Below are positions 51,549 to 60,823 of a stretch of 64,000 nt of DNA, piece after piece (the stretch's first letter is position 1; each line of letters starts with the position of its first letter). The notes under the pieces are model-generated. The model searched no databases and was not told where the DNA came from. It saw only the letters and a program-made list of their open reading frames with translations. The translations under genes and the position numbers were made by a program. This DNA is from Flavihumibacter soli (GTDB taxonomy: Bacteria > Bacteroidota > Bacteroidia > Sphingobacteriales > Sphingobacteriaceae): assembly GCF_010692725.1 (NCBI RefSeq), contig NZ_JAAFZB010000095.1, positions 310,001 through 374,000 of the forward strand. Reading direction: 5' to 3'.

Positions 51549-54365
51549 ATGCCCAGAGATACCTCCATCCACTCCGTATTGATCATTGGTTCAGGTCCTA
51601 TTGTGATCGGCCAGGCCTGTGAATTTGACTATGCCGGCTCACAAGCTGCTCTTTCTCTCAAAGATGAAGGCATTACCGTTTCGATTATCAACTCCAATCC
51701 GGCCACTATCATGACGGATAATGTTATTGGCGATCATGTTTACCTGTTGCCGCTAACTTGCGAGAGCCTAGAACAGATCCTGCAGGAGCAGAAGATAGAC
51801 GCAGTGCTCCCTACTATGGGAGGTCAAACGGCTCTGAATCTCTGCAAGGAAGCGGAGGAACGCGGCATCTGGCAAAAGTATGGTGTCCGTATCGTAGGCG
51901 TTGATATAGCCGCCATTGAAAAAACGGAGAATCGCGAAGAATTCCGTCAGCTAATGGTAGATATCGGTGTCGGAGTTGCTAAATCTAAAATTGCGAACTC
52001 TTTCCTTGAAGGAAAGGAAGCCGCCCAGGAAATTGGATTTCCACTAGTTATCCGCCCTTCTTATACCCTGGGTGGTTCAGGCGGCGGATTTGTACATAAG
52101 AAAGAAGACTTCGACCACGCACTAAGCCGCGGATTGCAGGCATCGCCTACACACGAAGTCCTGGTTGAAAAGGCAGTCCTTGGGTGGAAAGAATTCGAAC
52201 TGGAGCTGCTTCGGGACGGAAAAGACAATGTAATCATCATCTGCTCTATCGAGAACTTCGACCCTATGGGCATTCATACAGGTGACTCCATTACGGTTGC
52301 ACCGGCCATGACGCTAAGTGACCGCTGCTATCAGGACATGCGTAACCAGGCGATCAAGATGATGAGAGCTATTGGTAACTTTGCCGGAGGTTGTAACGTG
52401 CAGTTCTCGGTAGATCCCGCCACCGAAGATATAATCGCTATCGAGATCAATCCCCGGGTTTCTCGCTCTTCCGCCCTTGCCTCAAAAGCGACAGGCTATC
52501 CTATTGCTAAGATTGCCGCTAAACTTGCAATTGGCTATAATCTTGATGAAGTTGAGAACCAGATCACGAAAACCACATCCGCGTATTTTGAGCCGACACT
52601 GGACTACGTGATCGTTAAAATACCACGCTGGAACTTCGATAAATTTAAAGGCGCCAATACTCAGCTCGGACTTCAAATGAAATCGGTTGGTGAGGTAATG
52701 GCAATTGGCCGTACATTTATAGAAGCCCTTCAAAAAGCTTGTCAGAGTTTGGAAACCAATCGTCTCGGACTGGGTGCTGACGGCAAGCAAAGCCGCAACC
52801 TTGAAGAGATCATGTATAGCCTGGAGCATCCAAGCTGGGATCGCCTGTTTCATGTCAAGGACGCTATGAGCCTGGGCGTGCCGCTTGAATCCATACGTAA
52901 AGTCACCCATATAGATAAATGGTTCCTGGTTCAGATACAGGAACTGGTACAGCTAGAAACAGAACTGAAGCGTTATTCGCTGACTAATATCCCTAAAGAC
53001 TTTTTCCTGACCCTGAAGCAAAAAGGGTATGCCGATGCACAGATCGCATGGCTGCTTGGAAACGTGAGCGAAGATCAGGTATATGCGCAGCGCAAGGAAT
53101 TAGGAATAAACCGCTGTTATAAGATGGTTGATACCTGTGCCGCAGAATTCCAGGCCCAGACCCCATATTACTATTCGACCTTTGAGGACGAAAATGAGTC
53201 AATAGTGAGCGAAAAGAAAAAGATAATCGTTCTCGGCTCAGGACCTAACCGTATCGGCCAGGGGATAGAGTTTGACTATTCCTGCGTTCACGGCTTATTA
53301 GCAGCAAAGGAGGCCGGTTATGAGTCTATCATGATCAACTGTAATCCGGAAACTGTATCGACCGATTTTAACATGGCCGATAAGCTGTATTTCGAGCCTG
53401 TATTCTGGGAGCATGTACGCGAGATAATTGAACTGGAGAAACCGGAAGGCGTCATCGTTCAGTTAGGCGGTCAGACAGCCCTTAAAATGGCTGAGAAGCT
53501 ACATGAATTCGGAATTAAGATTATCGGAACTTCATACAATGATATGGATATCGCCGAGGACCGGGGCCGGTTCTCTGATTTGCTTAAAGAGCTTGATATC
53601 CCTTACCCCCGCTATGGAGTAGCTGAGAGTGCTGAAGAAGCACTGGAAGTTGCCCACCATGTTGGATACCCGGTTCTTGTTCGGCCGAGCTACGTATTAG
53701 GTGGTCAGGGGATGAGCATTGTGATCAATGATGAGGATCTTGAAAAGGCAGTGGTTAAATTGCTAAGGAACTTACCGGGTAACCGTGTCCTGATAGATCA
53801 TTTCCTTGACCGTGCAGAAGAAGCAGAATCTGATTCGATATGCGATGGCGAAGATGTTCACATCATCGGTTTGATGGAGCACATTGAACCAGCGGGTATT
53901 CATTCGGGAGATTCGTACGCTGTATTGCCTCCTTTCAACCTGCCGGATAAAGTCCTGGCCGATATGGAAGAGTACAGTAAGCGTATCGCAAGAGCTCTGA
54001 ACGTACGCGGCCTCTTGAATATTCAGTTCGCGATAAAGGACGGAAAGGTATACGTAATTGAAGCAAACCCGCGTGCATCACGCACAGTTCCTTTTATTGC
54101 CAAAGCTTATGACGTTCCCTATATTAACATAGCAACGAAGGTGATGCTTGGCGACAAAAAGCTGAAGGACTTTAACATTGTGCGTAAGCTTGAAGGCTAT
54201 GCCATCAAGGAACCTGTTTTCTCATTCGACAAATTCCCGGAAGTTGAAAAACAGTTAGGACCGGAGATGAAATCAACCGGGGAAGCAATCCGGTTTATAA
54301 AGTCCCTTGAGGATCCTTACTTCAGGCATTTATATAAGGAGAAGTCAATGTATCTCTCCAAATAG
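51549..54365 (+). CDS. carB: Carbamoyl-phosphate synthase large subunit, short form
   Basis: A 938-residue CarB with both ATP-grasp halves. Half one: VLIIGSGPIVIGQACEFDYAGSQA and RPSYTLGGSGGG. Half two: IIVLGSGPNRIGQGIEFDYSC and RPSYVLGGQGMS. The oligomerisation part lies between (about 400-550). E. coli CarB is about 1073 residues; here the C-terminal allosteric (MGS-like) domain of about 135 residues is absent and the protein ends SMYLSK. Both synthetic sites are intact, so carbamoyl phosphate for pyrimidines and arginine can be made, but without the usual UMP/ornithine control. carA is not in the window. Confidence 0.97.
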   Translation: MPRDTSIHSVLIIGSGPIVIGQACEFDYAGSQAALSLKDEGITVSIINSNPATIMTDNVIGDHVYLLPLTCESLEQILQEQKIDAVLPTMGGQTALNLCKEAEERGIWQKYGVRIVGVDIAAIEKTENREEFRQLMVDIGVGVAKSKIANSFLEGKEAAQEIGFPLVIRPSYTLGGSGGGFVHKKEDFDHALSRGLQASPTHEVLVEKAVLGWKEFELELLRDGKDNVIIICSIENFDPMGIHTGDSITVAPAMTLSDRCYQDMRNQAIKMMRAIGNFAGGCNVQFSVDPATEDIIAIEINPRVSRSSALASKATGYPIAKIAAKLAIGYNLDEVENQITKTTSAYFEPTLDYVIVKIPRWNFDKFKGANTQLGLQMKSVGEVMAIGRTFIEALQKACQSLETNRLGLGADGKQSRNLEEIMYSLEHPSWDRLFHVKDAMSLGVPLESIRKVTHIDKWFLVQIQELVQLETELKRYSLTNIPKDFFLTLKQKGYADAQIAWLLGNVSEDQVYAQRKELGINRCYKMVDTCAAEFQAQTPYYYSTFEDENESIVSEKKKIIVLGSGPNRIGQGIEFDYSCVHGLLAAKEAGYESIMINCNPETVSTDFNMADKLYFEPVFWEHVREIIELEKPEGVIVQLGGQTALKMAEKLHEFGIKIIGTSYNDMDIAEDRGRFSDLLKELDIPYPRYGVAESAEEALEVAHHVGYPVLVRPSYVLGGQGMSIVINDEDLEKAVVKLLRNLPGNRVLIDHFLDRAEEAESDSICDGEDVHIIGLMEHIEPAGIHSGDSYAVLPPFNLPDKVLADMEEYSKRIARALNVRGLLNIQFAIKDGKVYVIEANPRASRTVPFIAKAYDVPYINIATKVMLGDKKLKDFNIVRKLEGYAIKEPVFSFDKFPEVEKQLGPEMKSTGEAIRFIKSLEDPYFRHLYKEKSMYLSK

Positions 54366-54372
54366 AAATAAG

Positions 54373-54407
54373 AAAACCGGCACTGTAGAGAGCCGGTTTT
54401 TTTTATT
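54373..54407 (+). terminator. Terminator of carB
   Basis: AAAACCGGC (54373-54381) pairs with GCCGGTTTT (54392-54400), followed by T's to about 54404. It lies 7 bp after the carB stop codon. Confidence 0.92.
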
Positions 54408-54428
54408 TAGTATAAACCTCTGGAAAGT

Positions 54429-54917
54429 TTAGTTCATCACCACAACACCTTTGGCTTCAAAGGCAAGCTGTTTTTTAGGAGTTGTTATTTGGGCAATCTC
54501 GGCCGCCGGTTTACCTGCGTCCTCTGCATAGTGCCGCTGATCTTCGACGGATGTGGTATCTGTAAAGGCAAAGCCCTCCAGTATCACTTCCTTGCCTGAG
54601 AGATCCTTAGGAACGAAGATCTTATAATCCTTGAAGGTTACACGCATATCATCGCCATTGTTAAGTTTCATGATCATCCAGCAACCCTTCTTCTGACAAA
54701 CCTCTTTGACAACACCTCTCACTTTCATATCCAATTTGTCCTTATCGTGCATCGCAGTTGACACTGAAGCGAGGTCTATTACGTTTACATCCTGAATAGA
54801 GTCACCGTACACAGCAGTGCCTTTTACGTATTCCGCAGCACGAAGGGCGGTTTTAGGCTCATTATTGCAGGATGCCAGCAAAGCGGCCACGACCAGCAGA
54901 GGTATCATTCTTTTCAT
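54429..54917 (-). CDS. DUF4920 lipoprotein
   Basis: A 162-residue lipoprotein starting KRMIPLLVVAALLASCNN (lipobox LASC, Cys17). The conserved block KVRGVVKEVCQKKGCWMIMKLNNGDDMRVTFKDYKIFVPKDL matches DUF4920, an OB-like domain with a C-x4-C pair (CQKKGC) that may bind metal or form a disulfide. A longer frame from 54950 begins with non-signal residues. It converges on carB. Confidence 0.85.
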   Translation of the reverse strand: MKRMIPLLVVAALLASCNNEPKTALRAAEYVKGTAVYGDSIQDVNVIDLASVSTAMHDKDKLDMKVRGVVKEVCQKKGCWMIMKLNNGDDMRVTFKDYKIFVPKDLSGKEVILEGFAFTDTTSVEDQRHYAEDAGKPAAEIAQITTPKKQLAFEAKGVVVMN

Positions 54918-55016
54918 TGTCTGTAGTTTGATCAATAACAAATTTGGCAAAATTAAGTGAAAGTTATGTGGACATATTGTAACGATAGCATAAGTAACTT
55001 AACGCTGCTGGATTGG

Positions 55017-56396
55017 CTATCCGAATAAGGCTGTAAATACTTCTTCTACTTTAGCTACAGTTTTAATTTCAATTTTATAGCGAGACACATCCAGGCCTTT
55101 CTTGTTATACCGGGAAATAAAGATCTGTTCGAATCCAAGCTTCTCTGCTTCTGCTATACGTTGTTCTACACGGTTCACCGCCCGTATCTCACCTGACAGA
55201 CCTACTTCAGCGGCGAAGCAGGTTTTCAGGCCAACCGGCATGTTTTCATGCGATGAAATGATCGAGACTATAACGGCAAGATCAATTGCAGGGTCTTCAA
55301 CACGCAGGCCACCGGCAATATTAAGAAACACGTCCTGTGTACTGAGCCTGAAACCGCAGCGCTTTTCTAGTACGGCAAGCAGCATATTCATCCGCTTGGT
55401 ATCAAAACCCGTAGCGGAGCGCTGCGGAGTACCATAAGCCGAAACACTGACCAGTGCCTGGACTTCCACCAGCATAGGCCGCAAACCTTCCATCATAGCC
55501 GATATGGTGATCCCGCTGAGGGGCTCCTCCCGCTGCGAGAGAAGTATTTCTGATGGGTTTGAGACCTCACGTAAGCCGCTGCCCTGCATCTCATAAATAC
55601 CCAACTCGGAGGCCGATCCGAACCGGTTTTTAACAGCCCTCAAGATCCGGTAAACATGGTGGCGGTCGCCCTCGAACTGCAGCACCGTATCAACCATATG
55701 TTCCAGTATCTTCGGGCCAGCAATCATGCCATCCTTGGTAATATGCCCGATCAGGAATACAGGTGTTCCGCTCTCTTTCGCAAACCGGAGAAGTTCGGCC
55801 GTACATTCACGAACCTGTGACACACTCCCGGGGGTAGATTCTATATGCGATGAGTAAAGGGTCTGAATGGAATCGATAACAAGCAGGTCAGGCTGAAGTA
55901 TCTCCACCTGCTTGAATATATTTTGCGTGGAGGTTTCTGTTAAAATATAACATTCTGCTTTTGGGGAATTTACCAGCCGTTCGGCCCGCATCTTTATCTG
56001 CTGTTCGCTTTCCTCGCCCGAAACGTACAGGACTTTTAGCCCGGGAAGATTAAGTGCAAGCTGCAGCATAAGGGTAGATTTACCTATCCCGGGTTCCCCT
56101 CCTATCAGTACAATAGACCCTCCTACAATCCCGCCTCCAAGAACGCGGTTAAATTCCTTGTCAGGAGTGACAAGGCGGTGCTCTTCCGTAAATTGTATGT
56201 CCCTTATCGCGGCAGGCTTATTCAAACGCTGGGTGGACGTCGATGTACCTTTCCAGTTCGGGATCGCCGGATTGGCTTTCTCGATCACCTCTTCAACAAG
56301 AGTATTCCATTGCTGGCAGGAAGGACATTTGCCCAACCATTTAGCAGACTCAAAGCCACAGCTTTGACAAAAGTATGCGGATCGTGTTTTAGCCAA
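55017..56396 (-). CDS. radA: DNA repair protein RadA, TTG start
   Basis: A 459-residue RadA that helps branch-migrate recombination intermediates. The zinc finger CQSCGFESAKWLGKCPSC is followed by the RecA-like core with Walker A GGEPGIGKST, Walker B LLVIDSIQTLYS, the RadA-specific KNRFG motif and the C-terminal Lon-like domain (SATGFDTKRMNMLLAVLEKRCG). RadA proteins start MAKTKSAYFC; here that Met is a TTG codon (56396-56394). An ATG 39 bp upstream would add HIPILSHYHIIHL, which is not RadA-like and lies in a short ATAATGTG repeat, so TTG is chosen. Confidence 0.93.
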   Translation of the reverse strand: MAKTRSAYFCQSCGFESAKWLGKCPSCQQWNTLVEEVIEKANPAIPNWKGTSTSTQRLNKPAAIRDIQFTEEHRLVTPDKEFNRVLGGGIVGGSIVLIGGEPGIGKSTLMLQLALNLPGLKVLYVSGEESEQQIKMRAERLVNSPKAECYILTETSTQNIFKQVEILQPDLLVIDSIQTLYSSHIESTPGSVSQVRECTAELLRFAKESGTPVFLIGHITKDGMIAGPKILEHMVDTVLQFEGDRHHVYRILRAVKNRFGSASELGIYEMQGSGLREVSNPSEILLSQREEPLSGITISAMMEGLRPMLVEVQALVSVSAYGTPQRSATGFDTKRMNMLLAVLEKRCGFRLSTQDVFLNIAGGLRVEDPAIDLAVIVSIISSHENMPVGLKTCFAAEVGLSGEIRAVNRVEQRIAEAEKLGFEQIFISRYNKKGLDVSRYKIEIKTVAKVEEVFTALFG

Positions 56397-56565
56397 GTGG
56401 ATAATGTGATAATGTGATAATATGGGAATATGCAAATGATGGCATCGCAGCTATTGAAAGATGTGAAGATATGCAGAAAGTACATCAGGTTTAAACAAAA
56501 ATGTGCAGACAACTTTGTTATCTGCACATTTCATTAATGAATTAGCATATCAGCAAATTCTCACA

Positions 56566-58116
56566 TTAAAGCTTTATTTCTTCTTCTTTCGAATTCAGGA
56601 AGTGAAACTCCGTAAGATAGTATGAGGACACCGGCTTCACTTTAACCCATTTATTGAATTTAAAGAACCATTTCCATTGACAGGAGATCAGTCCCTTTTT
56701 GATATAGGCTTCAATATATGGATGAACACAAAGTGTAATTCCTTTTTCATTCTGCTCATTCAGGATATAGTTCAGATTATTCTCAATATCATCCATCAAA
56801 ATGATACTCGCTTTGATCTCACCTGTACCATCGCAAGCCGGGCATTTCTCATTTGTAACGATATTCATCTCAGGTCGGACGCGTTGACGGGTAACCTGCA
56901 CAAGGCCAAATTTACTTGGCGGTAATATCGTATGCTTAGCCCTGTCTAACAGCATCTGGTCCTTGAGATAATCAAACAGCTCCTTGCGGTTTTGAGGCTT
57001 GTGCATATCGATAAAATCGATTACTACAATACCGCCCATATCGCGCAGGCGAAGCTGGCGAGCAATTTCTTTGGCTGCCTCCATGTTGACCATCAAGGCG
57101 TTTTGCTCCTGGTTCTCAGGATTTGCGGTACGGTTTCCACTGTTCACGTCAATTACGTGGAGAGCCTCAGTATGCTCGATCACCAGGTAGGCTCCTCCGG
57201 GAAGGTTTACAGTCTTTCCAAAAGCCGCTTTGATCTGCTTCTCTATTCCGAAATGTTCGAAGATAGGTTCGCGGTGCTTGTAAAGCTTTACGATCTTATC
57301 CAGGTCCGGCGATATCTCATGCACATATGATCTTACCTCTTCATACATCGCAGGATCTGAGATGTGGATATTAGTAAAATCAGCGTTTAGTATATCCCGT
57401 AATATTGTTGATGCACGTCCCATTTCTCCAAGTATCTTCTTTGACGGCTCGGTAGCAGGTAAACGCGTGGTGAAGCTTTCCCACTTATCAATCAGATCTA
57501 GTAGATCCTTTTGTAGTTCGGCAACACCTTTCCCTTCGGACACGGTGCGTATTATAACACCGAAATTCTTAGGTTTTATACTCTCTACGATCTTCTTTAA
57601 GCGGCTGCGTTCGGTATTACTCTTAATTTTTTTGGAGATAGAAATAACCTCCGAAAAAGGAACGAGCACAACAAAACGACCTGCAATAGAAATATCGGAA
57701 CTCAACCGTGGGCCCTTGGTTGAAATAGGTTCTTTTGCGATCTGAACTGGCAAAACCATATTGCGGCTCAGAATCTCAGAAATTTTACCGGATTTGTTTA
57801 TATCCGATTCCTGTTTAAAACTATTCAGCAGTTTATCTTTGTAACTGCCATTCTTTACGATCTTGGTCAGCTTTAAAAGCGACTGAACCTGTGGCCCCAG
57901 GTCAAGATAATGCAGGAAAGCATCTTTCTCATAGCCTACATCTACAAACGCAGCATTCAACCCCGGCATGATCTTTTTGATCTTACCCAGATAAATGTCG
58001 CCAACAGCATAATTGTTATTGACCTGCTCTTTGTTTAATTCTACGAGTTGCTTGTCTTGCAGTAAAGCAATAGTCACCCCATTGGGGTTAGAATTGATTA
58101 TTAATTCTTTTACCAA
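56566..58116 (-). CDS. rng: Ribonuclease G/E family endoribonuclease
   Basis: A 516-residue Rne/Rng protein for 5' end maturation of 16S rRNA and mRNA decay. The N-terminal S1 domain (about 35-130) has VGDIYLGKIKKIMPGLNAAFVDVGYEKDAFLHY. The catalytic domain has GGAYLVIEHTEALHVIDVNSGNR (metal-binding Asp), DMGGIVVIDFIDMH (second Asp) and QVTRQRVRPEM. The zinc-link motif CPACDGTG is present. It lacks the long C-terminal scaffold of E. coli RNase E, so it is RNase G-like. It heads toward no close partner: 186 bp upstream is the mS38-like gene. Confidence 0.95.
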   Translation of the reverse strand: MVKELIINSNPNGVTIALLQDKQLVELNKEQVNNNYAVGDIYLGKIKKIMPGLNAAFVDVGYEKDAFLHYLDLGPQVQSLLKLTKIVKNGSYKDKLLNSFKQESDINKSGKISEILSRNMVLPVQIAKEPISTKGPRLSSDISIAGRFVVLVPFSEVISISKKIKSNTERSRLKKIVESIKPKNFGVIIRTVSEGKGVAELQKDLLDLIDKWESFTTRLPATEPSKKILGEMGRASTILRDILNADFTNIHISDPAMYEEVRSYVHEISPDLDKIVKLYKHREPIFEHFGIEKQIKAAFGKTVNLPGGAYLVIEHTEALHVIDVNSGNRTANPENQEQNALMVNMEAAKEIARQLRLRDMGGIVVIDFIDMHKPQNRKELFDYLKDQMLLDRAKHTILPPSKFGLVQVTRQRVRPEMNIVTNEKCPACDGTGEIKASIILMDDIENNLNYILNEQNEKGITLCVHPYIEAYIKKGLISCQWKWFFKFNKWVKVKPVSSYYLTEFHFLNSKEEEIKL

Positions 58117-58301
58117 TAGCTACTCTTTATAACGGCGGCATTGGGAAGCCGCCATCCGTGAAAAAAAGATTAAATAAGAAAACACATAGAAAAGCATTAA
58201 ACCTCCGTCGCTATGTACTTTGCGGGAGGTCTAATGTAAGTCTGAAAGTTTGAAGTAAAAAGCTTAAAGCGGAGGCTAAAAACTATACTACCCACTTATG
58301 A

Positions 58302-58391
58302 CTATTTTTTCTTATGCCTGTTCTTTCTTAAGCGTTTTTTACGTTTGTGGGTAGCCATTTTATGTCTTTTTCTTTTTTTACCGCTTGGCAT
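58302..58391 (-). CDS. 29-residue basic protein, AURKAIP1/COX24 (mS38-like)
   Basis: Reading from the ATG at 58391 gives 29 residues starting PSGKKRKRHK after the Met, with THKRKKRLRKNRHKKK at the end: nearly every second residue is Lys or Arg. It matches the AURKAIP1/COX24 domain family, related to mitochondrial small-subunit protein mS38 and to tiny basic ribosomal proteins of bacteria. By homology it binds 16S rRNA near the decoding centre. It lies between rng and the TPR/HU genes on the same strand, a neighbourhood I recall from other Bacteroidota. It is too short for most gene callers. Confidence 0.85.
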   Translation of the reverse strand: MPSGKKRKRHKMATHKRKKRLRKNRHKKK

Positions 58392-58421
58392 AATTTTTAG
58401 ATTTAAATGTTTTATTGATAA

Positions 58422-59276
58422 TTACTTCTTTAATTCTTTGATTTTACGGTCTACAAACTGACCTAAACTAGGATCGGCAGCAAGTTCCTTGCATTTCAAA
58501 TAAGCTGTTATAGCCTCATCGACCATCCCCTGGTTCTCATAACTGGAGGCAAGGTAGAACCACGCTTCCGGATCAGGCTTCTGTGCTACCACGGTTTTGA
58601 AACGGCCGACAGCTTTATCGAACTGTCCGGATTTCATTGAAAATAAACCGAGGTTCATGTTCGCTTTAATATTTTTAGGATCTTCTTTAACTACTGCAAG
58701 CAGCAATTGTATTCCCTGCATCGGGTTTCCTGATCCGCTAACATAAGCAACTCCCAGGCCTGTCCTGGCATCCAGGCTATTCTTATCAAGCTCTACAGCT
58801 TTCTGATAAGCCGCAGTGGCTTTCTGCATTAATGCAGGCTGAATAAGTGAATCCTGCGTATTCTGGTAAGCATCTGTAAAACGATCTCCGGTTATTAACC
58901 AGTTATCAAGATTGCTTTCCTTCCCCGCTATCATTTCATAATAAAATGCTGCAGGTGCAGGTTTATTCACATCATCCCATTTTTGAGCCAGCTTCTTCTC
59001 TGTGTCCAGCTGCTCCTTTCCTGAGCTGCCTTCATGAGCTGCTTCGAGTTCTTTGATTTGCTGAGCAAGATTCGCATTCAGATCCTGACGGGCAGTTTCT
59101 GAAGCTTGCTCTACCGTATAAACAGGAGAACCCGCTGCAACTGCTCCCGCTTCAGGCTGATTACCTGCGGCCTGCTCTTCACTGGGTTTAACCAAACCTT
59201 TAATATTTAAAGAAAGCAAGACCGCCATCAGTATCACTACTGCACCGATAACAAGGATTTGCTGCTTCTTTAACAT
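58422..59276 (-). CDS. Membrane-anchored tetratricopeptide repeat protein
   Basis: A 284-residue protein with an N-terminal membrane helix (ILVIGAVVILMAVLLSL), an Ala/Glu-rich coiled region (about 55-110), then TPR units: AYQKAVELDKNSLDARTGLGVAYV, ANMNLGLFSMKSGQFDKAVGRFKTVVAQKP, AWFYLASSYENQGMVDEAITAYLKCKEL. It is likely a periplasmic scaffold. HU is 11 bp upstream on the same strand, so the two are probably cotranscribed. Confidence 0.85.
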   Translation of the reverse strand: MLKKQQILVIGAVVILMAVLLSLNIKGLVKPSEEQAAGNQPEAGAVAAGSPVYTVEQASETARQDLNANLAQQIKELEAAHEGSSGKEQLDTEKKLAQKWDDVNKPAPAAFYYEMIAGKESNLDNWLITGDRFTDAYQNTQDSLIQPALMQKATAAYQKAVELDKNSLDARTGLGVAYVSGSGNPMQGIQLLLAVVKEDPKNIKANMNLGLFSMKSGQFDKAVGRFKTVVAQKPDPEAWFYLASSYENQGMVDEAITAYLKCKELAADPSLGQFVDRKIKELKK

Positions 59277-59287
59277 AAAGAGTCTGA

Positions 59288-59590
59288 TTATTTTACTTCC
59301 GCTACTTTCTTATTTCCTGATTTTACTTTCTCAACAAATACTTTTGCTGGCTTAAAACTTGGCACAAAGTGCTCGGGGATAATGATGGCAGTATTTTTAG
59401 AAATATTACGTGCAGTCTTTTTAGCTCTTTTCTTTACTACAAAGCTGCCGAAGCCTCTTACATATACGTTCTCGCCGCTTACCATTGAATTTTTAACCAC
59501 TTTAAAAAATGCTTCTACTGCTTCCTGAACGTCTACTTTCTCAATACCGGTTTTCGTAGAGATCTCCGCAATTATTTCTGCCTTGGTCAT
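59288..59590 (-). CDS. HU/IHF family DNA-binding protein
   Basis: A 100-residue HU-type nucleoid protein starting TKAEIIAEISTKTGIEKVDVQEAVEAFF. The beta-arm region VYVRGFGSFVVKKRAKKTARNISKN and the end VPSFKPAKVFVEKV are typical. Its own -7 box TACTTTTG lies at 59641-59648. It shares the intergenic region with the divergent mutY. Confidence 0.95.
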   Translation of the reverse strand: MTKAEIIAEISTKTGIEKVDVQEAVEAFFKVVKNSMVSGENVYVRGFGSFVVKKRAKKTARNISKNTAIIIPEHFVPSFKPAKVFVEKVKSGNKKVAEVK

Positions 59591-59640
59591 GTCTGTTTTA
59601 TTCTATTATTTATCGTAAATACTTAACTGTTTTGGGGTTG

Positions 59641-59728
59641 CAAAAGTATTGGATTAAATTGAATTAGGGAAATATATTCAGCATTTTTTTAAAGCTGCCG
59701 GAATAAAAGAAAGTCTGCCGTACTTTTG
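59641..59728. promoter_or_regulatory. Divergent -7 boxes for HU and mutY
   Basis: Two copies of TACTTTTG: 59641-59648 on the minus strand, 51 bp before the HU start codon, and 59721-59728 on the plus strand, 20 bp before the mutY ATG. Both are followed by C. The 72 bp between them presumably contain both -33 elements, but neither is clear. Confidence 0.55.
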
Positions 59729-59748
59729 CAGCCCTACATTTTCAGCAT

Positions 59749-60795
59749 ATGAACTTTTCACAGGAAATTATCGCGTGGTACCTGATCAACAAGCGTGATC
59801 TTCCCTGGAGGGAAACAAGTGATCCATATATTATATGGCTTTCAGAAATTATCATGCAACAGACCAGGGTTGAACAGGGTACTCCTTATTTTCACAAGTT
59901 TGCTGAAAAATATCCTACCGTTACTGATTTTGCCCGGGCCTCGGAAGATGAGATCTTAAAGAACTGGCAGGGGCTGGGGTATTATTCACGGGGCCGCAAT
60001 ATGCACCATACGGCCCGGATGGTCATGGAAGAACATGCGGGCTACTTCCCGAAAAAATACGACGAGTTATTGAAATTGAAAGGCATTGGCGACTATACCG
60101 CAGCGGCAATTTCATCCTTCTCTTCCAATGAGCCTAAAGCAGTGGTGGACGGGAATGTCTTTCGCCTCTTAAGCAGATTTTTCGGCATTGATAGCCCGAT
60201 AAATTCTACCGCCGGGAAGAAAGCATTTACCACCCTGGCGAACCAGGTGATGGATGTTGAGAATGCTGGAACTTATAACCAGGCGGCAATGGAATTTGGT
60301 TCGCTGCAGTGCCGGCCTGTACGACCTGATTGTTCCATATGTCCTCTGCGCCAGGGGTGCGAAGCTTACCAATCTGACAGGGTCAGGTTGCTGCCGGTTA
60401 AACTGAAACCTGCAAAACTTCGGAACCGCTATTTCTACTTTATAGCCGCAGTCAAAGGCGACCGGATCCTGATGCAAAAACGCGGGCCTAAAGATATCTG
60501 GCAGAATCTCTATCAGCTTCCCCTATTTGAAACCGAATCGACGGTCGCTGCTCATGAGATTTTGAACGATCCCCGGTTTAGGGAGCTCTTTGGGACGGAA
60601 GCAATTATAAAAAGCATTTCGCCGCCGGTGAAGCAGTCATTAAGTCACCAGCGCTTGCATTCACAATTTATTGAAATAAGGCGTTTCCAAGACCCGATGA
60701 TTGAAACCGATGAGTATTTGTTCGCTAACTGCACAGATTTACAATCACTTGCACAACCGAAACTAATATTTGAGTTCCTCGAAAAGTTTTTATAA
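59749..60795 (+). CDS. mutY: A/G-specific adenine glycosylase MutY
   Basis: A 348-residue MutY that removes adenine opposite 8-oxoguanine. The N-domain has LPWRETSDPYIIWLSEIIMQQTRVEQG with the catalytic Glu; the helix-hairpin-helix is LKGIGDYTAAAIS; catalytic Asp in VVDGNVFRLLSRFF. The 4Fe-4S cysteines have the correct C-x6-C-x2-C-x5-C spacing (CRPVRPDCSICPLRQGC). The C-terminal NUDIX-like 8-oxoG domain (about 225-340) is present. ssb follows after 28 bp. Confidence 0.97.
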   Translation: MNFSQEIIAWYLINKRDLPWRETSDPYIIWLSEIIMQQTRVEQGTPYFHKFAEKYPTVTDFARASEDEILKNWQGLGYYSRGRNMHHTARMVMEEHAGYFPKKYDELLKLKGIGDYTAAAISSFSSNEPKAVVDGNVFRLLSRFFGIDSPINSTAGKKAFTTLANQVMDVENAGTYNQAAMEFGSLQCRPVRPDCSICPLRQGCEAYQSDRVRLLPVKLKPAKLRNRYFYFIAAVKGDRILMQKRGPKDIWQNLYQLPLFETESTVAAHEILNDPRFRELFGTEAIIKSISPPVKQSLSHQRLHSQFIEIRRFQDPMIETDEYLFANCTDLQSLAQPKLIFEFLEKFL

Positions 60796-60823
60796 ATTCA
60801 AGTAGCTTATTTATGAAAAAATC

